Shown here: positions 1-5,660 of the stretch, one piece after another | How the letters are laid out: every line of letters begins with the position of its first letter | Numbering within the stretch: position 1 is the stretch's first letter | DNA from: CAZVEV01 sp964625865 | Lineage (GTDB): Bacteria > Planctomycetota > Phycisphaerae > SM23-33 | DNA: 7,845 nucleotides | Direction: 5' to 3' | Assembly: GCA_964625865.1 (NCBI GenBank) | Contig: CAZVEV010000289.1 | Location: forward strand, 1-7,845 | Translations under genes and position numbers: made by a program | The notes under the pieces: model-generated | The model's database searches: none | Told to the model about the DNA's origin: nothing | The model's input: the letters and a program-made list of their open reading frames with translations, nothing else

Positions 1-90
1 GTTGAGTTACATGCAGCCACCACCGCTGCGTAGGCGTGTATTTTCGTAGCAGGCTCAATCCTGTTCGGCACTCGTGTTGCGGGAGGGAAT

Positions 91-146
91 TGGATTGCGG
101 ATTGTGGATTGCTTGCCCTGCGTCCGGTCGAAGGGCGGATTGCGGA
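91..146. repeat. Degenerate 7-bp tandem repeat (GGATTGY-type)
   Basis: Three consecutive 7-bp units TGGATTG, CGGATTG and TGGATTG fill 91-111. Another CGGATTG followed by a decayed CGGAGTG unit lies at 136-149. The block lies in non-coding DNA downstream of the last operon gene. The period of seven matches the repeat arms of the element inside flgI, but the unit sequence differs. It resembles heptanucleotide short tandem repeats known from other bacteria such as cyanobacteria; that comparison rests on form only. Confidence 0.6.
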
Positions 147-160
147 GTGGCGCGAATGGT

Positions 161-187
161 GTATCACGGGCGAGACGCCCGTGGTAC
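161..187. repeat. Strong hairpin just after the operon's last gene
   Basis: Arms 161-171 and 177-187 pair over 11 bp (one G-T pair) around the 5-nt loop GAGAC; the core is CACGGGC/GCCCGTG. On the minus strand it begins 8 nt after the stop codon at 196. No T-tract follows on that strand, so it is not a classical intrinsic terminator. It could protect the 3' end of the mRNA, help a Rho-independent stop weakly, or be one copy of a dispersed palindromic repeat. The last reading seems likeliest because similar CACGGGC-type hairpins are, from memory, frequent in planctomycete genomes. Confidence 0.6.
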
Positions 188-195
188 GGGGGGCG

Positions 196-576
196 CTACA
201 TCGCCCCGCGGACAGCGGGGGCGGGGGGGGCGTAGGTGCGGAGGAGCTTCCTGCCTTGCTGCACTTCGGCGCGGCGGCGGGTGTATTCGTCCTTGCGCTG
301 GGCGAGGGTCAGGTCGAGGGTGCGGTGGAGGGTGCGGATGCGAGTGATGGGCCCGGCGTGGGCGGCCAGGGCGTCGGGCCCGTGGGCGCCGATGGCGTCG
401 AGCAGGGCGTCGATCAGGGGCGAGAGGTCGCAGGCGGCGGCGAGTTGGCCGGTGCGGGTCAGGTCGAGTTGCTCGCCCGTCGCCCGTTCCAGCCCGGCCA
501 GCAGGTCGGCCAGCCCGCGGGGAAGCTCAGCGGCGTCGGCGGCGGACGGGGCGGGGTGTTCGGCGGTCGTTTTCAT
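196..576 (-). CDS. Small helical protein, possible FliT/FlgN-like flagellar chaperone
   Basis: A 126-residue protein that I do not recognise with certainty. Its ATG (576-574) overlaps the stop of the TPR gene in an ATGA arrangement, with AGGTG shortly upstream, so the two are probably translationally coupled. There is no signal peptide and no membrane segment. The sequence reads as a helical bundle: an amphipathic stretch at about residues 14-45, a second at 50-66, and a long charged helix at about 78-115 ending in GRKLLRTYA. A helix pair followed by a long helix ending in a G-x-x-x-L-x-x-Y-type tail is the pattern of FliT/FlgN export chaperones, and the position at the end of a hook-junction operon fits. 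The proline-rich last ten residues are encoded by a GC palindrome and may be a repeat-derived tail. The function is inference; an unrelated adaptor of the TPR protein is equally possible. Confidence 0.6.
   Translation of the reverse strand: MKTTAEHPAPSAADAAELPRGLADLLAGLERATGEQLDLTRTGQLAAACDLSPLIDALLDAIGAHGPDALAAHAGPITRIRTLHRTLDLTLAQRKDEYTRRRAEVQQGRKLLRTYAPPAPAVRGAM
202..223. repeat. GC palindrome within the 3' end of the last gene
   Basis: CGCCCCGC (202-209) pairs with GCGGGGGCG (215-223) with one bulged G and a 5-nt loop. It lies inside the last codons and encodes part of the PPAPAVRGAM tail on the minus strand. A G-run follows at 223-230. With the hairpin at 161-187 it forms a cluster of two palindromes at the operon end. 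Confidence 0.45.
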
Positions 577-1289
577 GCGCACACCTGTTGTCGGGGGCGG
601 CTTCGTGCGAGGCTGTCGGTCACTTCGGCCAGCAGGCGGGCGGCTTCGATCTTGTCCGGCTCGAGCTTGAGCACTGCGCGGAGGGCCCGCCCGGCCTGTT
701 CGTACCGCCCGTCGCGCGCGTGGAGGGTCGCGAGGCAAAACAGGACGGCTGAGTCGTCCGGGTAGGTCTCGAGGAACAGTTCGAGATAGTGGATGATCTT
801 GGCGAAGGTGCCCATCTGGCAGGAGGTCTGGAACAGGCCCAGCAGGGCGGCCAGGTTGTTCGTGTCGAGTTCGAGGCACTTGAGGTACATCTCGAAGGCG
901 GCGGGGTAGTCTTCGCTCTGGTGGTGGACCATGGCCAGTCCGCCGTAGGCCTGTCCGCAGGCCGGGTCCAGGTGGCGGGCGATGTTGAACCAGCGTTTGG
1001 CGTGTGCGAGGCGGCCGGCGTTCAGGGCCAGCACGCCCAGGCCCACGTAGGGGCCGCTCTCCTCGGGCGCCAGGTCGCAGGCGGCGTCGTAGCAGGCGCG
1101 GGCCCGGTCGTCGTCGCCTACCGCGGCGTGACAGTCGCCGAGGTCCTTCAGGCGCCGGTACCGCTGATGGACGGTGGCCAGACTGCCGGGCGTCGCGCCG
1201 AGGCCTTGCCGTCCGCCGGACTCGTCCCGGCGTGCGTGGCCCGGGCCCGCGGCGGGGTAATGCTGTTCGGTTGGCTGGGTCGCTCGCAT
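573..1289 (-). CDS. Tetratricopeptide repeat (TPR) protein of the flagellar operon
   Basis: A 238-residue soluble protein without signal peptide or membrane helix. Residues 1-42 are low-complexity. Five TPR units of 34 residues follow at about 46-79, 80-113, 114-147, 148-181 and 182-215, with part of a sixth. Canonical features are visible: small residues at positions 8 and 20 of units, and unit ends such as LDP, LDT, YPDD and LEPD. TPR proteins scaffold protein-protein contacts. Unit four contains the distinctive segment GLFQTSCQMGTFAKIIHYLE, which I remember as well conserved among planctomycete TPR proteins but cannot verify here. The ATG at 1289 lies 23 nt after the flgL stop with GGAG about 12 nt ahead. 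The open frame extends further into flgL, but that part is only a shadow. The stop overlaps the next ATG. A role in flagellar assembly or its regulation is inferred from position only. Confidence 0.85.
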   Translation of the reverse strand: MRATQPTEQHYPAAGPGHARRDESGGRQGLGATPGSLATVHQRYRRLKDLGDCHAAVGDDDRARACYDAACDLAPEESGPYVGLGVLALNAGRLAHAKRWFNIARHLDPACGQAYGGLAMVHHQSEDYPAAFEMYLKCLELDTNNLAALLGLFQTSCQMGTFAKIIHYLELFLETYPDDSAVLFCLATLHARDGRYEQAGRALRAVLKLEPDKIEAARLLAEVTDSLARSRPRQQVCA

Positions 1290-1312
1290 CGTGGGGGCTT
1301 TCTCCGGTGTGG

Positions 1313-2743
1313 CTACCTCAGGAAATCCAGCAGTGACATCGACAGCAGCTTCGACGAGGCCGCCAGGGTCATTTCGTACAGGGTCTGCGTCCGCGACAGT
1401 TCGGTGGCCACCATCACGATGTCGGCTTCCTGCGTGGAGTCGGCTTCGGTCTTGGTGGCGAAGTGGACCTCGTCGAGGCTGGTCTTGAGCGAGTCCATGG
1501 CCTGGAGCTTGGCGCCGGTGGCGGTCGAGGCGTGGGCAATGCCGTTGTGCACCTCGTCCAGGGACTCGGTGGCCCCCAGCAGCAGGGTCATCTGTTCGCT
1601 GTCGGACAGGCCTCGCGTGTTGGCCATCAGGTCCCGAATCGTGATCAGCGTGCCGAACAGGTCGTACGTGCCCGGCACGCGGATCGGCTCGGTGCCGCTT
1701 CGCCTTATCCCCGACGGGTCGACCCGCAGGATCTTGCCGTCCGCGTCGGCTATTGCGATGTCGGCGGTGAAGTCGGTTATCGCGGTAGTCGTCTGCCCGT
1801 CGTCGATGGACGCGACAGCCTCGCCGACAACGTCGATCGTCGCGTCCGTGCCGTCCCATCCCGAGACGTCCACGTGCATCACGTCGCCATGTTCGGTGGT
1901 CACCGTCACGTCGGTGGCCCCGACGCTGAACGCCGCCGGCGGCCCGCCGTCCAGGCTGAGCCTGCCTGCCCCCGGCCCCGTGGACTCTATCGTCAGCGCG
2001 TGGATCCCGACAATCGTGTCGCTGTTGTCGGAGGCCGCGGCCTTTGCCAGCCCGTGGGCGGGGGCCTGGAAGACCGTCGCGTCGTGTTCGAGGCTCAGGT
2101 ACACGTCGCCGGTGACGCTGGAGGTGCCCGTTCCATTGGCGGCCCCCGTGTTGCCCAGGAAGACCGGATCGCTGCGGTCGTGCGAGCGGAAGACCTCCTC
2201 GCCGACCAGCAGGCCCGAGTACTCCACGCCCGGTGCGACGGGGACCTTCAGGCCGGTCTCGGCGCCCTGGTAGGTCACGCCCACGGTCGTCTCGCCGGAC
2301 CGCTGGAGCACGTAGGGCGGCGTCGAGACGCTGCGCCCGGAGAAGATGAACCGTCCGAGGCTCTTGTGGTTGGCTTCGGTCACCACCTGCTGGATGATCC
2401 CGTCGATCTCGCCCGAGATGGCGGACCGATTGGCCTGGCTGAGCGTGCCGGTCGTCGCCTGCGTGACCAGTTGGCGGACGCGGAGCAGCGAGTCGTTGAC
2501 CGAGTCCAGCGCCGCCGACGCCTGCTCGAGGCTCAGGATCACGTGGTTGATGTTCTTGGTGTACGTCTCGAGGCTGCGGGTCTGGGTGCGCAGGCGCAGG
2601 ATGCGCCCCGCCGCGGTGGGGTCGTCGCTCGGGCGGATCACGCGCAGCCCCGTGGAGGCCTGCTCCTGCAGCCGCGTCAGACGGGAGGTGTGGCTCTGAA
2701 TCGACGAGACCGTGTTGTTGAATATCGTGCCCCAGCCGCTCAT
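1313..2743 (-). CDS. flgL: Flagellar hook-associated protein 3 (FlgL)
   Basis: FlgL is the second hook-filament junction protein. It is exported by the flagellar type III apparatus and sits between FlgK and flagellin. The 476-residue product has the flagellin-like N-terminal D0/D1 coiled segment (about 1-150), with the signature LTRLQEQASTGLRVIRPSDD near 22-41 and FIFSGRSVSTPPY at about 132-144. The matching C-terminal helix is at about 395-476, with ADIVMVATELSRTQTLYEMTL. The DLFGTLITIRDL motif at 361-372 marks the return to the conserved part. The family is commonly near 300 residues in enterobacteria; here residues about 185-355 form an enlarged, Thr/Asp/Gly-rich beta-type central region. 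The ATG lies 28 nt after flgK. Its ribosome binding site is weak (GGAAACGGATAG upstream), so translation may be coupled to flgK. FlgK/FlgL type rather than flagellin is supported by the neighbours and the SGR motif. Confidence 0.95.
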   Translation of the reverse strand: MSGWGTIFNNTVSSIQSHTSRLTRLQEQASTGLRVIRPSDDPTAAGRILRLRTQTRSLETYTKNINHVILSLEQASAALDSVNDSLLRVRQLVTQATTGTLSQANRSAISGEIDGIIQQVVTEANHKSLGRFIFSGRSVSTPPYVLQRSGETTVGVTYQGAETGLKVPVAPGVEYSGLLVGEEVFRSHDRSDPVFLGNTGAANGTGTSSVTGDVYLSLEHDATVFQAPAHGLAKAAASDNSDTIVGIHALTIESTGPGAGRLSLDGGPPAAFSVGATDVTVTTEHGDVMHVDVSGWDGTDATIDVVGEAVASIDDGQTTTAITDFTADIAIADADGKILRVDPSGIRRSGTEPIRVPGTYDLFGTLITIRDLMANTRGLSDSEQMTLLLGATESLDEVHNGIAHASTATGAKLQAMDSLKTSLDEVHFATKTEADSTQEADIVMVATELSRTQTLYEMTLAASSKLLSMSLLDFLR

Positions 2744-2771
2744 CGTTCTATCCGTTTCCCATTTCGGGTTC

Positions 2772-4757
2772 TCATACCAGATCCATCAGGTGTTCCAGCA
2801 GGTCGTTCTGCGTGTTCATGAACCGCGCCATGCCCTGGAACATCTTCTCGTACATGACCATCTTGGCCGCTTCTTCGTTGATATCGACGCCGCTGACACG
2901 CTCCCGCTCGGCGCCCAGTTGGGCCATCGCGCTGTCCAGGCTGTCCTGCCTGAACTGGCGGAACGTGATGTCCTGCCCGATGCCCGTGACGATCCGGCGG
3001 AAGTAGTCGGTTGGCGTGGCGTAGCCCAGCGTTTCCAGCGGCGTGTCGGCCAGCGCCGCCATCCGCTTGACGTTCGTGTTGTCGTCCCCGTCGACGGACA
3101 CCGACGCCGCCAGCAGGGCCGGGTCGTCCAGGATGTCCGACCGGACGGCGATGTTGGCCGCGTGCGTGCCGGAAAACAGCGCGTTGACGCCCGCGGCGGC
3201 CAGCAGGCCGGAGGTGTCCGACCAGGCCGTGCCCGTCGCGGTGAACTGCTCGCCCACGGTCACCGTGCCGCTGTCCACGCTCAGCGTGAGCCCCCGGCCG
3301 AGGTCCACGGTCTCGCCCGCGGCATAGCCGGCCCCGATGTTGACCGTGCGTATCAGTTCATTGGCGCCGTTGCGCATCTCGAGGCGCAGGTCCTGGTCCA
3401 CGCCGATCGTGCCCGTAGAGCCCGGCGCGCCTGCGCCCAGGACCGTGAACGTGAACAGCTCGTTGGTTTCGCCCTCGTAGGTCCCTGCGACGGCCGGGGT
3501 CACACTGGCCGTCCACGGCGACGAGGCGGTGTCCACGAGGGGCACGGGCAGGAAGTCGAAGGCCCACCGCGACGCGTCGGCCGACTCGATGTGCAGCGCC
3601 ATGTCGGCCACCTCGGCCTTGATCTCGGCCAGCGCGTCGAAGTCCGCCGCCACGCTTGCGATCGTGCTCGCGGCGTCGACGGCCACCTGGTGCAGCGTGG
3701 CGTCGCCGGTGGTCTTGTCGGTGACGCGCAGGGTCATCGTCCCGGCCGTCACGTCCGTGCCCCACGCGTCCCAGTCGCCCAGCGGATCGGCGCTGACGGC
3801 CCAGCCGGTGGTGTCGGTCAGCGATCCGTGCTGGCCGATGCCCTGGACGTGATAGCGGTTGGTCCGCGTGACGACCTCCTGGGCCAGCGCGTCCAGCGCG
3901 TCGCTGACGCGGGGCAGGATCTCGTTTCGCAGGGCCATCAGCCCGCCTATGCGCCCGCCGCGAGCGTCGGTCTGGTAGAAGTAGGCCCCCTCCAGCGTGA
4001 CGCCCAGTTCGCCGCCTTCGGTCAGGTTGACTTCCATCGGGGCCACGTGCGACCCGCCGACGACCGGCGTGCCCCAGACCGACAACTGGATCGTTCCGGT
4101 CGGGTCCGACAGGCCGGTCACCTGCACGTCGACCAGTTCAGCCAGGTTCGCCACCGCCTGGTCGCGGAGGTCGCGGACGGCGTTGGCGTTCTTGTTCTGC
4201 GCGATCAGGAGGGTGGCCTTGTCGTTCAGCAGGGCGATCTCCTGGATCAGGGCGTTGGCGTTGTTCATCAGGCCCTGGGCCTCGGTGACGACCTCGTACT
4301 GGAGGTCCTCGAGGAACTCGCCGACGTGGCGGAACTGGCTGGCGAGGCTGTCGGCGGCCCAGGCCCCCTGGTAGCGCAGTGCGGCGCTGTTGGGCTGGGC
4401 GGCCAGTTCGCTCATGGCGTTGAAGTAGCCTTCGAGCGAGAGCATCAGGCCCTGGGTGTCGATGTCGCCCAGGGCGCTTTCCAGGAGCTTCAGCGTGCTC
4501 AGTTCCTGCGCGTTCTGGCCGAGCAGGGGCTGCTGCAGGATGTATTCGCGCTCGGTGAGCATGTCGATGGCGCGCCGCGTGTCGACCACCTGCACGCCGC
4601 CGTCGGCGCCGTCGGTCCCGCCGGCATACAGCGGGGCGGTGATGATCTCCTGCTTGTGATAGCCCTCGGTCGTCGCGTTGGCGATGTTCGTACCGATGAG
4701 GTCTATCGCGCGCCGCGCGGCGTCCAGACCCGTCAACGCTATGTCGAATCCAGCCAT
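2772..4757 (-). CDS. flgK: Flagellar hook-associated protein 1 (FlgK)
   Basis: FlgK is the first hook-filament junction protein, placed on the hook tip after export. The 661-residue product starts with the axial-protein helix and the rod/hook signature IGTNIANATTEGYHKQ (about 21-36). The FlgK-type segment YFNAMSELAAQPNSAALR lies at 111-128 and the D1 helices follow to about 210. Near the C-terminus are GVNALFSGTHAANIAV (523-538), GDDNTNVKRMAAL (557-569) and the closing helix with SGVDINEEAAKMVMYEKMFQ (622-641). The protein is longer than the roughly 550 residues of enterobacterial FlgK. The extra length is a beta-rich region at about 320-510 that contains a TLRVTD-type unit. Its ATG follows the flgN stop by 3 nt, with GGAG within the end of flgN as the likely ribosome binding site. 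flgL follows 28 nt later. Confidence 0.97.
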   Translation of the reverse strand: MAGFDIALTGLDAARRAIDLIGTNIANATTEGYHKQEIITAPLYAGGTDGADGGVQVVDTRRAIDMLTEREYILQQPLLGQNAQELSTLKLLESALGDIDTQGLMLSLEGYFNAMSELAAQPNSAALRYQGAWAADSLASQFRHVGEFLEDLQYEVVTEAQGLMNNANALIQEIALLNDKATLLIAQNKNANAVRDLRDQAVANLAELVDVQVTGLSDPTGTIQLSVWGTPVVGGSHVAPMEVNLTEGGELGVTLEGAYFYQTDARGGRIGGLMALRNEILPRVSDALDALAQEVVTRTNRYHVQGIGQHGSLTDTTGWAVSADPLGDWDAWGTDVTAGTMTLRVTDKTTGDATLHQVAVDAASTIASVAADFDALAEIKAEVADMALHIESADASRWAFDFLPVPLVDTASSPWTASVTPAVAGTYEGETNELFTFTVLGAGAPGSTGTIGVDQDLRLEMRNGANELIRTVNIGAGYAAGETVDLGRGLTLSVDSGTVTVGEQFTATGTAWSDTSGLLAAAGVNALFSGTHAANIAVRSDILDDPALLAASVSVDGDDNTNVKRMAALADTPLETLGYATPTDYFRRIVTGIGQDITFRQFRQDSLDSAMAQLGAERERVSGVDINEEAAKMVMYEKMFQGMARFMNTQNDLLEHLMDLV

Positions 4758-4760
4758 GCG

Positions 4761-5279
4761 CTATGACTCCACGTCCACCAAAGGAGAAGCCGGACGCCAC
4801 GACCGCTCGCCGGCGACCCCGTACGTCGTGACCTCGCTCGACTGCGGGCACAGGCTCGCCAGCAGCATCCGGTTGATCCGCGCCGACTCAGCCACCACCA
4901 GCGCGGTGGCCATGTGCTGGTGCTTCAGTCGCGACATCAGCGTCATGATCTGCTCGCGTCGGCGGGAGACGGCCTGTTGTCGCGGGCCTTCCAGGGCGCC
5001 GACCAGCGATCCCAGTCGCGTCCGGTCGACGGGCCAGTCCAGCAGGTTCGCCAGGCGCTGCCGGACGGCGTCGATCTCGCGGTCGGTCGACTCCTGGCTC
5101 AGTTGCGTCGTTTCGATCTCCCTCAGGAGCGTTTCCATGGTCTCGTCGTCGCGCTCGATGCTGGCGCGTGACAGCCCCGCCAGTTGAATGCACCGCAGGT
5201 CCAGCAGGGCGACCTCGCGGTCGAGCACGTGGACCAGTTCGTCGATCAGCGCCAGTGCTCCGGGCGGCAGGGCGTTCAT
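4761..5279 (-). CDS. flgN: Flagellar export chaperone FlgN
   Basis: The product is a 172-residue helical, cytosolic protein. FlgN binds unassembled FlgK and FlgL and delivers them to the flagellar export gate. The N-terminal half has the helix pattern of the family (ALALIDELVHVLDREVALLD at about 8-27, then a helix with RETTQLSQ-like polar content near 55-70). The C-terminus has the family's N-x-x-L-L-x-x-S-L followed by YG pattern, seen here as INRMLLASLCPQSSEVTTYG. I chose the ATG at 5279, not the longer frame to 5366, because an excellent GGAGGTGA site lies 4-7 nt upstream and the ATG overlaps the flgJ stop in an ATGA junction. flgK begins 3 nt after its stop, matching the chaperone-substrate pairing. 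No flgM-like gene precedes it here. Confidence 0.82.
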   Translation of the reverse strand: MNALPPGALALIDELVHVLDREVALLDLRCIQLAGLSRASIERDDETMETLLREIETTQLSQESTDREIDAVRQRLANLLDWPVDRTRLGSLVGALEGPRQQAVSRRREQIMTLMSRLKHQHMATALVVAESARINRMLLASLCPQSSEVTTYGVAGERSWRPASPLVDVES

Positions 5280-5647
5280 GAGGTCACCTCCACTTTCGGC
5301 GCCGCCGGGGGGGACTCCGGCGAATCGGCGTACTGCTTGAGCATGTCTCGCTGCAACTGCTTCCACAGGCCGAATCCGCCCTTGTCAGCCATGTCGCGGG
5401 CCAGGAACGACCAGAACATGCTCCGAACCTGCTTCATCGACCCGCCCTCGAGCAGGCCCGACCGCGGGATCGACTTCTCCATCTCCGTAAGCACCTTGGA
5501 CAGGAGGACCGACTCGAAGTCCTTCGCGGCCTTTTCCGTCTGTGCGGCTGTGCGGGCATGGTCCGAGACCGCCCCCCGCGCCGGGCCGAGAAGGTCGGCC
5601 AGGTTCACTGTCGTCGTCGGCATGGGTCCAAGCCCTATCTCACTCAC
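5276..5647 (-). CDS. flgJ: Rod-binding protein FlgJ, single-domain
   Basis: The product has 123 residues and corresponds to the N-terminal rod-binding/capping domain of FlgJ. Family features are visible at about 35-105: AAKDFESVLLSKVLTEMEKS, then a glycine-containing turn, FWSFLARDMADKGGFGLWKQL and a terminal helix. The C-terminal glucosaminidase domain of enterobacterial FlgJ (over 300 residues) is missing, so wall opening for the rod must come from another enzyme. This single-domain form is common outside gammaproteobacteria. The start is GTG at 5647: AAGGAG lies 7 nt upstream and overlaps the flgI stop. The internal ATG at codon 9 has no comparable site. The stop overlaps the flgN ATG. Confidence 0.92.
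   Translation of the reverse strand: MSEIGLGPMPTTTVNLADLLGPARGAVSDHARTAAQTEKAAKDFESVLLSKVLTEMEKSIPRSGLLEGGSMKQVRSMFWSFLARDMADKGGFGLWKQLQRDMLKQYADSPESPPAAPKVEVTS
5284..5291 (-). promoter_or_regulatory. Strong ribosome binding site of flgN
   Basis: GGAGGTGA on the minus strand is a near-complete anti-Shine-Dalgarno match inside the last flgJ codons. GGAGG is 7 nt from the ATG at 5279, which decides the flgN start. Confidence 0.8.
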
Positions 5648-5654
5648 ACTGCGG

Positions 5655-5660
5655 CTCCTT
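5655..5660 (-). promoter_or_regulatory. Ribosome binding site of flgJ
   Basis: AAGGAG on the minus strand overlaps the TAA stop of flgI (TAAGGAG) and lies 7 nt before the GTG at 5647. It supports the GTG start over the downstream ATG. Confidence 0.8.

Noticed and set aside
161..187. Intrinsic terminator of the operon
   Set aside because: The hairpin is strong and well placed, but no T-run follows it on the minus strand, so I list it as a repeat only.
36..347. Short plus-strand open frames over the operon end
   Set aside because: They are composed of repeat and GC-rich sequence translated into Arg/Gly runs, have no ribosome binding site, and overlap the minus-strand gene antisense.
1290..1859. 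Upstream extension of the TPR gene's frame into flgL
   Set aside because: The extension is Arg/His/Asp-rich out-of-frame translation of flgL. The TPR gene is complete from the ATG at 1289.
789..2821. Long plus-strand open frames opposite flgL and the TPR gene
   Set aside because: Same GC-driven antisense openness. They have no recognisable domains, poor start contexts, and conflict with firmly identified FlgL and TPR genes.
2712..4766. Very long plus-strand open frame opposite flgK (over 680 codons)
   Set aside because: It is the antisense shadow of a GC-rich gene. The product is rich in R, G, H, Q and V without family features, while the minus strand gives an unmistakable FlgK.
5280..5366. 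Longer start for flgN at 5366
   Set aside because: It would lie wholly within flgJ. The ATG at 5279 has a near-perfect ribosome binding site and the ATGA junction.
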